Positions 14,233 to 19,798 of a stretch of DNA of 19,798 nt are shown here, in pieces. The stretch is from DATLWN01 sp963764315 (GTDB lineage: Bacteria; Pseudomonadota; Zetaproteobacteria; Mariprofundales; Mariprofundaceae): the NCBI GenBank assembly GCA_963764315.1, contig CAVXSB010000019.1, forward strand, positions 1 to 19,798, in the 5' to 3' direction. The position numbers and the translations under genes were made by a program. The first letter of the stretch is position 1, and every line of letters begins with the position of its first letter. The notes beneath the pieces were generated by a model that was not told the DNA's origin, did no database searches, and was given only the letters and a program-made list of their open reading frames with translations.

Positions 14233-15924
14233 CTACGCTTCCGACGGGCGCAGGCCGGCCAGCGCGTCCCTGACCCCGGCCAGCGCCGCCTCCCACTGAC
14301 CGGGCTCTTCCTGCCGGCACAGGCGCAGGGAGGGATACCAGGCGGAATCCTCCCCATCCTCGCCCCAACGCCAGTCGCCGGGACGCGGCAGCAGCACCCA
14401 TGCCGGCACACCCATGGCGCCGGCGAGGTGGGCCACCGAGGTATCCACCGTCACCACGCCGTCGAGCTGCGTCAGGGCCCCGGCGGTCTGGGCGAAATCA
14501 TCCAGGTACGGCGCCAGATCAGTCACCCGCCCCTCGGGCAGTCGTGCCAGATCCTCCCGGCGCGGGCCCAGCTGCAGCGCATACCAGCGTACGCCCTCAA
14601 TCTCCATCAGCGCCTGCAACGCCGCCAAGGGAAGCGAACGTCTGGCGTCGTTGGCGTATTGCGGACGGCCGGCCCAGACCAGCCCGAGGCGCGGCCCATC
14701 CTGCGCCCCGATGCGCGTACGCCAGGCCTCCCGATCCTCCGGCAAGGCCTGGAGATAGCCCTGTGCCAGCGGCAAGGCGTGGACGGACAGACCGAAACGT
14801 TGCGGCAGACTCATCAGCGGCACGGCGTAGTCGAACGGTAGTTCGCTGTTCACCGTATCGGGATGGTCGGAGCGCTGGATCACCTGCAGATCGGGCAGGT
14901 TGGCGGCGAACAGACGAACCAGCGTCTGCGGCACCTCCAGCACCACCTCGGCCCCCTGCCCGACGAGACGCGACACGAGAGACAGGAACTGCATGGTGTC
15001 GCCCAGGCCCTGTTCGGACCAGACCAGGATGCGGCGCCCACTCAGCGGCTCGCCCTGCCATAGCGGCGCCGGCAAGGCCCGGCGCGGTTCGGGGAATTCC
15101 GGCCAGCGCCAGCGCCATTCGTACTCGCGCCAGCCCTCCTCGTACTCGCCGGCCTCCAGCAGTGCGATCGACAGGTTCCAGTGCGCCAGCGCATAGCCCG
15201 GCGCCTCCTGCAGCGCCCGCCGATAACAGCTGATCGCCGCATCGAGATGCCCCTGCTCCCGGAACAGCTTGCCCAGCGTGGTCAGTGCCCCCTCGAGCAT
15301 CTCGAACGGGCCGCTCGGCCGGCCGTCCGGCAGCGGAGTCTCGTCCGGCAGTTCCCCCTCGGGCAGCCGCGCCCGCAATGCGTCGGGGAAGCCGGCCATG
15401 TCGGCCATCGTCCGCCCGTAAAGGCGAAGCCCCCGCATCATCAAATCGATCGCCTCCGCCGCTTGGTGGAGCTCGGCGAGGGTGGTGCCCAGATTGACGG
15501 CGGCACCGTAGTGCAGGGGATCGCGTTCGAGGACATGGCGATAGACCGATAACGCCTCTTGCCGCCGTCCCCTCGCCTTCAGGGCGTTGCCGAGGCTCAG
15601 CAGCGTGCCCATGGCCGCCGGTATGGCACCGGCGCGCTCCTGCAGCCCGGCCAGTGTCCGGTAGCCCACCATCAGTCCCGGCTCGATCGCCAGTGCCTGG
15701 CCGAGCAGGGTCATCGCCCGCGCGGCATCATTCCGGGCGGCCGCGATCAGCGCCAGCTGATGCAGGCAGGGCGCCAGCAGTGCCGGCTGATCGGCAAGGG
15801 CCAGGTACCGCGCGCGCGCCTGATCGAGCGCCCCCGCCTGAAGCGCGCGCGTCGCCTCGGCGAAGGCCGGCACCTGGGCCGCCCGGTCCATCGGCGGAAG
15901 CGGGGGAGGGGTTTCCGTGTCCAA
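14233..15924 (-). CDS. TPR-repeat protein with glycosyltransferase family 9-like C-terminus
   Basis: About 563 aa. The N-terminal ~270 residues are tetratricopeptide-type helical repeats (QARARYLALADQPALLAPCL, AMTLLGQALAIEPGLMVGYR, EALSVYRHVLERDPLHYGAA, AAISCYRRALQEAPGYALAH). The C-terminal half resembles heptosyltransferase/GT9-like domains of TPR proteins: ILVWSEQGLGDTMQFLSLVS (about 310), RLGLVWAGRPQYANDARRSL (about 420), and LDGVVTVDTSVAHLAGAMGV, PAWVLLPRPGDWRWGEDGED near the end. The combination is known for presumed protein or surface-polymer glycosylation factors; the substrate is unknown. The start is uncertain: TTG at 15924, nine nucleotides after the in-frame stop of the small ORF at 15934, or ATG at 15891. 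Neither has a good ribosome site. Confidence 0.85.
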   Translation of the reverse strand: MDTETPPPLPPMDRAAQVPAFAEATRALQAGALDQARARYLALADQPALLAPCLHQLALIAAARNDAARAMTLLGQALAIEPGLMVGYRTLAGLQERAGAIPAAMGTLLSLGNALKARGRRQEALSVYRHVLERDPLHYGAAVNLGTTLAELHQAAEAIDLMMRGLRLYGRTMADMAGFPDALRARLPEGELPDETPLPDGRPSGPFEMLEGALTTLGKLFREQGHLDAAISCYRRALQEAPGYALAHWNLSIALLEAGEYEEGWREYEWRWRWPEFPEPRRALPAPLWQGEPLSGRRILVWSEQGLGDTMQFLSLVSRLVGQGAEVVLEVPQTLVRLFAANLPDLQVIQRSDHPDTVNSELPFDYAVPLMSLPQRFGLSVHALPLAQGYLQALPEDREAWRTRIGAQDGPRLGLVWAGRPQYANDARRSLPLAALQALMEIEGVRWYALQLGPRREDLARLPEGRVTDLAPYLDDFAQTAGALTQLDGVVTVDTSVAHLAGAMGVPAWVLLPRPGDWRWGEDGEDSAWYPSLRLCRQEEPGQWEAALAGVRDALAGLRPSEA

Positions 15925-15933
15925 GGGGTCGGA

Positions 15934-16107
15934 TCAATCCAGGCTGAGCGTGGGAAACGTGAGGCCGAGGGCGGCCCAGGCGGCGGACACGGGGGCCACC
16001 GCTGCATCCCCGCGCGCCACCCAGTCGGCGTACTGCTCGTTGAGCTCGGCCAGGATGCCGACGAAGGCCTCGGAAGGGGCAAAGCGAAGCTGGATGTCGT
16101 AGTTCAT
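15934..16107 (-). CDS. Small hypothetical protein (57 aa)
   Basis: A short ORF beginning MNYDIQLRFAPSEAFVGILA and ending LGLTFPTLSLD. It is soluble and acidic, with a probable single amphipathic helix (EAFVGILAELNEQYADWVAR), and has no motif I recognise. AGGG lies 7 nt upstream of its ATG. Its TGA is in the same frame as, and only 9 nt before, the TTG start proposed for the TPR/glycosyltransferase gene. It may be a small upstream cistron that couples to that gene, or the detached N-terminal end of it after a nonsense change. Confidence 0.45.
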   Translation of the reverse strand: MNYDIQLRFAPSEAFVGILAELNEQYADWVARGDAAVAPVSAAWAALGLTFPTLSLD

Positions 16108-16133
16108 GGCGCCCTACGCTAGCCGAATCCGGC

Positions 16134-16418
16134 TTAGAAGGCCCTGCCGAGTTGCACCCACCCGCGGGTGGTGGTGCGGTTGGACAGGCTTGCGGGCACC
16201 GTGCCCACGGGCCCGGCCAGATAGGCCGTATCCGCTGAGAGCACACCCATGTCGTAGCCGCGCAGGCCGTAAGGGCCGCCCACCACCAGCTTCTCCACCG
16301 AATCCAGGTTGTCCCGCGTCCACTGACCGGACAGCGCCAGATTCAGCGTGTTGCCACCGCCCAGGCCCTGCAGGCGCATCAGCTAGCCGGTCCACTTCGA
16401 GAACTAGCCCGCCGTGCG
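16134..16418 (-). pseudogene. Remnant of a TpsB (FhaC/ShlB/HecB) two-partner-secretion transporter
   Basis: The minus-strand frame reads RTAG-stop-FSKWTG-stop-LMRLQGLGGGNTL, then ALSGQWTRDNLDSVEKLVVG and GPYGLRGYDMGVLSADTAYL, ending RGWVQLGRAF. The DNLDSxEKxxxGGPYGxRGY core is diagnostic for the barrel of TpsB outer-membrane transporters of the FhaC type. Two in-frame TAG codons (16404-16406 and 16383-16385) interrupt it. Everything upstream is absent, and roughly 100 residues between the core and the final strand seem deleted. It cannot make a transporter. No TpsA partner is visible nearby. Confidence 0.75.
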
Positions 16419-16461
16419 CGCCGTCGCCGCATCGGCCGCTGCCGAGTCGCATCGTCGAAAG

Positions 16462-16493
16462 AAAAAAGCCCGAAACCATATGGTTTCGGGCTT
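16462..16493 (-). terminator. Strong intrinsic terminator of the tpiA-secG-tRNA-Leu unit
   Basis: Bases 16466-16493 are a perfect 28-bp palindrome (AAGCCCGAAACCAT plus its exact complement), followed on the minus strand by TTTTTTC. It lies 26 bp beyond the tRNA-Leu 3' end, where a terminator for that transcript is expected. The missing loop (ATAT at the centre must open) is normal for such palindromes. Confidence 0.85.
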
Positions 16494-16519
16494 ACCATGG
16501 TCCTTATCGGACAATCTGA

Positions 16520-16604
16520 TGGTGCCGGAGACTGGACTCGAACCAGCACGGGTTGCCCCACCACCCCCTCAAGATGGCGTGTCTACCAATTTCACCACTC
16601 CGGC
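16520..16604 (-). tRNA. tRNA-Leu (GAG)
   Basis: An 85-nt class II tRNA. The minus strand starts GCCGGAGTGGTGAAATTGG and ends CTCCGGCACCA, giving a perfect 7-bp acceptor with encoded CCA. The anticodon arm is CCATC TTGAGGG GGTGG, with anticodon GAG at 16568-16570. A long variable arm precedes the T arm (TTCGAGT loop). It lies 13 bp after the secG stop, a conserved linkage in many proteobacteria, and is probably processed from the tpiA-secG transcript. Confidence 0.95.
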
Positions 16605-16617
16605 GTGCTCTCAGAAC

Positions 16618-16995
16618 TTATTTTGCCCCCGGCAGCGGTGCCGGCTTCGGCTGCTGCGGCTTCTGGCCATTCCCCTTCAGCTTCGAGGTATCGAACGGGC
16701 CGCTGCCCGGCGTCGACTGCTCCGTCGCCGGCTTGGACAGGTCGCGCTCCACTACCGAGCCGACATGTTTCTGCGAAAAGAAGGCCAGCGTCAGGGAGGT
16801 CATCATGAATACCGCCGCCAGGGCACCGGTCAGCTTGCCAAGGAAGGAGCCCGAACCGCGGCTGCCGAACAGCGTCTGTGCGCCGCCGCCGCCGAAGGAC
16901 ACGCCCATATCGGCGCCCTCGCCACGCTGCACCAGCACCACGCCGATCAACAGCACGGCCACGATCACGTGCACCGTCAGCAAAAGAATCGTCAT
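16618..16995 (-). CDS. secG: Protein translocase subunit SecG
   Basis: A 125-aa SecYEG accessory subunit. The first transmembrane helix starts at once (MTILLLTVHVIVAVLLIGVV), followed by the family motif LVQRGEGADMGVSFGGGGAQ TLFGSRGSG spread over residues 22-50. The second helix is LGKLTGALAAVFMMTSLTLA. The cytoplasmic C-terminal tail is Pro/Lys-rich (GQKPQQPKPAPLPGAK). The frame opens at 17043, but the ATG at 16995 has GGAGGA 9 nt upstream and begins the first helix. It lies 16 bp after tpiA and just before tRNA-Leu. Confidence 0.95.
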   Translation of the reverse strand: MTILLLTVHVIVAVLLIGVVLVQRGEGADMGVSFGGGGAQTLFGSRGSGSFLGKLTGALAAVFMMTSLTLAFFSQKHVGSVVERDLSKPATEQSTPGSGPFDTSKLKGNGQKPQQPKPAPLPGAK

Positions 16996-17011
16996 CGCTT
17001 CAATCCTCCAT

Positions 17012-17749
17012 TCAGGCGGCGACCTTGGCCGCGGCCTGCACAATCTGCATGAACGTGCCCGCCTTCAGGCTGGCACCACCGACCAGCGCTCCCTCGACGC
17101 CGGCGCAGGCCAGCAGGGATTCGGCGTTGTCCGCATTGACGCTACCGCCGTAAAGCACGCGGCAATGCCGACCCAGGCGCGCCAGTTCCTCATGGATATA
17201 GGCATGGGTCTCGGTGACCTGCTCCACGGTGGCGGTACGACCGGTGCCGATGGCCCAGACCGGCTCATAGGCGATCGTCAGAGGCAGGCCGCTATCCGTG
17301 CCCTCGAGAATGGACAGCTGCCTTTTGAGCACGGCGTTCGTGTTGCCGGACTCGCGCTCGTTCAGATGCTCGCCGATGCACAGGATCGGCTCCAGCCCCG
17401 AGGCCCAGGATGCCAACAGCTTGGTGCGAATCACCTCGTCGGTCTCGCCGATGATGTTGCGGCGCTCGGAATGCCCGAGGATCACATAGTGGCAACCGGC
17501 ATCGCGCAGCATCAGCGGGCTGATAGAGCCGGTGAAGGCGCCCTTGGGCTCGAAATACACGTTCTGGGCGCCGAGCGCGATGCTCTTGGCAGAGAGCGGC
17601 TCGCGCAAGGGATGCAGTAGCGTGAACGGCGGCATCAGGGCGATCTCGACATGCTCCGGCGCCGGGTTCTCGCCCAGCTCGGCCACGAACTGCATGGCCT
17701 CGGCAAGGACGCCGTTCATCTTCCAGTTCCCGGCCACCAACCGCCGCAT
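17012..17749 (-). CDS. tpiA: Triosephosphate isomerase
   Basis: This enzyme interconverts dihydroxyacetone phosphate and glyceraldehyde-3-P. The 245-aa TIM barrel has NWKMNG at the N-terminus with the substrate Lys, the catalytic His in VILGHSERR, the catalytic Glu in AYEPVWAIGTG with the loop-6 segment, and the phosphate motifs LYGGSVNADN and GALVGGASL. Length is normal. A GTG at 17761 is in frame, but the ATG at 17749 has AGAGG 4 nt upstream and gives the usual MRRLVAGNWKMNG start. It is the first gene of a tpiA-secG-tRNA unit. Confidence 0.97.
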   Translation of the reverse strand: MRRLVAGNWKMNGVLAEAMQFVAELGENPAPEHVEIALMPPFTLLHPLREPLSAKSIALGAQNVYFEPKGAFTGSISPLMLRDAGCHYVILGHSERRNIIGETDEVIRTKLLASWASGLEPILCIGEHLNERESGNTNAVLKRQLSILEGTDSGLPLTIAYEPVWAIGTGRTATVEQVTETHAYIHEELARLGRHCRVLYGGSVNADNAESLLACAGVEGALVGGASLKAGTFMQIVQAAAKVAA

Positions 17750-17797
17750 TGATCCTCTCACCCCTGCACCTCTTCACACCAACAAAAATGGGCGCGT

Positions 17798-17825
17798 AGT
17801 TTAGGGGATTCAGCCTGTAAGGCAA
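17798..17825 (-). promoter_or_regulatory. Sigma70-type promoter of tpiA-secG
   Basis: On the minus strand, TTGCCT (17820-17825) and TAAACT (17798-17803) are separated by 16 bp, close to the sigma70 consensus. Transcription would start about 40 bp before the tpiA ATG. No other signal this good is seen in the 115-bp gap shared with rsmA. Confidence 0.55.
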
Positions 17826-17864
17826 GGGCGGGCGCGGGCGTGTAATTTGTCGTAGTCTGCGCCG

Positions 17865-18638
17865 ATGCGCGCAACCGCCACCAAAAAATCCCTGGGCCAG
17901 CATTTCCTGCGCGATGCCCAGGCCATCCGCACCATCGCCGGGGCCATCCCGGAAGGCTCCGATGTGCTGGAGATCGGCCCCGGCCCCGGTGCCATCACCG
18001 AGGCCCTGCTGGCGCGCGCGGCGCATCTGACCGTCATCGAAAAGGACGACCGCTATGCCGCGCACTGGCAGGCTCGCACCGACGCGCGTCTGGCGGTGGT
18101 GCACGGCGATGTCATGCAGGCGCTGCCGCAGGCGGTGGCCGAGGCCAGGCCCGACTGGATCGCCGGCAATCTTCCCTACAACATCAGCGGCCCGCTGACC
18201 GCCATGCTCGCCGGCATGCAGCTGGCCGGAGGCATGGTGCTGATGTATCAGCGCGAGGTCGGCGATCGCCTGGTCGCCGAGGCGGGAGGGAAGACCTACG
18301 GCACCCTGTCCGTGCTGGTACGCCACCATTACGCCCCGAAACGGCTGCTGATCCTGCCCCCCGGCGCCTTTTCTCCGCCGCCGAAGGTGCATTCGATGGT
18401 GGTGGTACTGACACCCCACGGACAGACCCCGCCCTGCACCTTTGAAGCGCTGCGCACGACCGTACGCCAGGGCTTCGCGCACCGGCGTAAGACCATCGCC
18501 AACAATTTCCGTGGGCTTCTGGACGCCGATGCCCTCACCGCCATCGGCATCGATCCCGGCATCCGCCCCGAACGCCTCGATTATGCGGCCTGGACGCGCC
18601 TCGCCCTGGCCATCGAGGCATTGCCCGCAGCCATCTAA
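17865..18638 (+). CDS. rsmA: 16S rRNA dimethyladenosine transferase RsmA (KsgA)
   Basis: This SAM-dependent enzyme dimethylates two adjacent adenines near the 3' end of 16S rRNA during small-subunit maturation. The 257-aa product has KKSLGQHFLRD (7-17), the SAM loop VLEIGPGPGAITEALL (34-49), the catalytic GNLPYNIS (motif IV), YQREVGDRLVAEAGGKTYG, GAFSPPPKVHSMVV and FAHRRKTIANNF in the C-terminal rRNA-binding domain. Everything expected is present. The ATG at 17865 has no Shine-Dalgarno-like sequence before it (GTAGTCTGCGCCG), so translation may start on a very short leader. It is divergent from tpiA. Confidence 0.95.
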   Translation: MRATATKKSLGQHFLRDAQAIRTIAGAIPEGSDVLEIGPGPGAITEALLARAAHLTVIEKDDRYAAHWQARTDARLAVVHGDVMQALPQAVAEARPDWIAGNLPYNISGPLTAMLAGMQLAGGMVLMYQREVGDRLVAEAGGKTYGTLSVLVRHHYAPKRLLILPPGAFSPPPKVHSMVVVLTPHGQTPPCTFEALRTTVRQGFAHRRKTIANNFRGLLDADALTAIGIDPGIRPERLDYAAWTRLALAIEALPAAI

Positions 18639-18678
18639 TTCTGTGCTAACAGAGCGCACCTAGCCTGGTTGGTTGGCG

Positions 18679-19338
18679 ATGAGAAAGACCGGGGGCAAAG
18701 GCATGGCACGATGGCGTCACATATGGCTGATCCGCAGGCTGGCGGCGGGCTGGACGGCGGCACTGATGCTGGCCTCCACCCCCTGCCTGGCGGCCGAGGC
18801 GGCCTCCGTACTGGTACAAAGCGCGCCGGCGGTGCGCCACACCGTGGCCGAGACGATGCAGGCCTACGGCAAGGTCGGTTTCGACGATGCCTGGCTCAGC
18901 AATATCAACGCCGCCCATGCCGGCCAGGTGGTGCACCTGGCGGTGATGCCGGGCCAGGTCGTAGAGAAGGGCGAGGTGCTGGCCCAAATCGGCACCTCCC
19001 CATCCGGACTGCGTGCCTACCGCCAGGCGCTCACTGCACGCAATTACGCGAAAAGCGAGCTGAAACGGCTGCAGGACCTGTTCGCCCAGCAGTTTGCCAC
19101 GCAGTCGCAGATCACCGCCGCCAGGAAGAACCTCGCCGATGCCGAGAATCAGGTAACGCAGATGGAGCAGCAGGGGGTCAACAACGCCCTGGACATCATC
19201 AAGGCCCCGTTCAGCGGCATCGTCTCCAGCGTCGCCGTACAGCGCGGCCAGCGCATCGGCGCCGGCAGCACGCTGTTGATCCTCGGGCGCAGCGACCGCT
19301 TGAAGGCCATCGTCGGCCTGGAGCCGGAGATTATCGGC
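18679..19338 (+). pseudogene. RND/HlyD-type periplasmic adaptor, truncated
   Basis: The first ~220 residues of a membrane-fusion protein. It has a signal peptide (IRRLAAGWTAALMLASTPCL, cut near CLA-AEAA), the first half-lipoyl segment NAAHAGQVVHLAVMPGQVVE, an alpha-helical hairpin (about 112-165, TARNYAKSELKRLQDLFAQQ to ENQVTQMEQQ), and the second half-lipoyl IIKAPFSGIVSSVAVQRGQR with the start of the beta-barrel domain (LKAIVGLEPEIIGR). Homology then stops at about 19338, where RIRPGQ-like sequence is expected. The frame stays open to the window end, but only as the antisense of a receiver domain. Family members are usually 350-400 aa, so the rest is missing. ATG 18679 or 18703 (after GGGGGCAAAGGC) may be the start. 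Confidence 0.75.
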
Positions 19339-19352
19339 CGCAGACGGAGATT
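19325..19352. repeat. Short direct repeat at the adaptor/receiver junction
   Basis: CGGAGATT occurs at 19325-19332 and again at 19345-19352, exactly where adaptor homology ends and receiver-gene sequence begins. Such microhomology is common at deletion or inversion joints and also at assembly misjoins. At 8 bp the repeat alone could be chance. Confidence 0.35.
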
Positions 19353-19798
19353 CCGCGGGACTGCGTTCGGGTTGGGTACCCCGTTACCCGGTGGTTCGAG
19401 TGCATCCTCCGCACGTGGTTGTTCGAGCACGTCCTTCATGGGCGCATCGCCTCGCGGTTGCCACTTGCCGATCAATCGCTCGAGGTGCTTCGCGTGGATT
19501 GGCTTGGAGACGTATTCGTCCATGCCCGCTTCGAGACACCGCTCGCGGTCGCCTTTCAGCGCGTGGGCGGTCATGGCGATGATCGGGACGTGCCGGCCGG
19601 TCTGCCTCTCCATGAGGCGGATGGCGGCCGTGGCCTCGAAGCCGTCCATTTCGGGCATCTGCACGTCCATCAGCACGAGGTCGAAGGACGAGTGCTCGAG
19701 TTGCTCCAGGGCTTTTCGACCGTTCTCGGCCAAGGTCACCTCGTGCTGGGACCGGGCCAGAAGGCCTCGCTGCCACTTTCTGGTTCACAGGATTATCC
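19340..19798 (-). pseudogene. Receiver-domain fragment of a hybrid histidine kinase, frameshifted
   Basis: The minus strand encodes a CheY-like receiver with the hybrid-kinase signature. It enters from the window end as DNPVNQKVAAR; after a one-base shift near 19765 it continues as GLLARSQHEVTLAENGRKAL, FDLVLMDVQMPEMDGFEATA (phospho-acceptor Asp in LMDVQMPEMDG), VPIIAMTAHALKGDRERCLE and AGMDEYVSKPIHAKHLERLI with the conserved Lys. The N-terminal sensor, kinase and first acidic pocket lie outside the window or are lost. After LIGKWQP and a proline-rich linker, the frame runs into the antisense of the truncated adaptor. It has no intact start here and is antisense to the adaptor frame. Confidence 0.75.

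Noticed and set aside
17292..18659. A 455-codon minus-strand open frame spanning rsmA and part of tpiA
   Set aside because: It crosses two well-defined genes on opposite strands and a promoter region; its sequence has no motif.
1..19798. CRISPR arrays, prophage genes, complete insertion sequences, rRNA genes
   Set aside because: No regularly spaced repeats, transposase or phage motifs, or rRNA sequence were seen anywhere in the window.

Overview
The window is GC-rich, densely coded and proteobacterial in character. Gene content (GlcDEF glycolate oxidase, RND-type adaptor, TspB and hybrid-kinase remnants, secG-tRNA-Leu linkage, SecG/TpiA/RsmA types) suggests a gammaproteobacterium, an acidithiobacillus-like lineage or a betaproteobacterium, possibly a chemolithoautotroph that must recycle glycolate. 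That placement is an inference; no marker in the window fixes the taxon.

Left block (1-4315, minus strand): a tightly packed operon of a HAD-like hydrolase, acetate kinase, xylulose-5-P/fructose-6-P phosphoketolase and the first 34 codons of an F1 ATP synthase beta subunit that looks like the alternate (N-ATPase) type. Overlaps or very short gaps join all four. Phosphoketolase makes acetyl-phosphate, acetate kinase turns it into ATP and acetate, and the ATPase links ATP to an ion gradient, so the block reads as one energy module. It is followed by a non-coding scar (about 4343-4745). The scar holds a 45-bp direct repeat of the 3' part of a tRNA-Arg, a decayed copy of the C-terminus of the IclR regulator found 1 kb away, and a degenerate tRNA-like sequence. 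This looks like the edge of an integrated element.

Central block (4746-14226): an outer-membrane beta-barrel protein and an IclR regulator (minus), diverging from a plus-strand operon. The operon encodes a divergent phosphoketolase/transketolase-like ThDP enzyme, a DUF1537 four-carbon acid-sugar kinase, GlcD, GlcE, GlcF and TspO. Genes from the ThDP enzyme to GlcF are separated by 4 bp or less, or overlap. I propose that this operon carries glycolate carbon through glyoxylate to a four-carbon keto-acid, its phosphate and then triose phosphate. This is the most interesting system in the window and is a hypothesis.

Right block (14233-19798): a TPR/glycosyltransferase-like gene with a small unrecognised ORF just upstream in the same frame; a wrecked TpsB (FhaC/ShlB) transporter remnant with two in-frame amber codons; a strong terminator; tRNA-Leu(GAG); secG and tpiA (minus); divergent rsmA/ksgA (plus); and an RND-type periplasmic adaptor that breaks off at about 19340. 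There it runs into an antisense receiver-domain fragment of a hybrid histidine kinase, itself frameshifted. The last 460 bp is either a real rearrangement or an assembly chimera.
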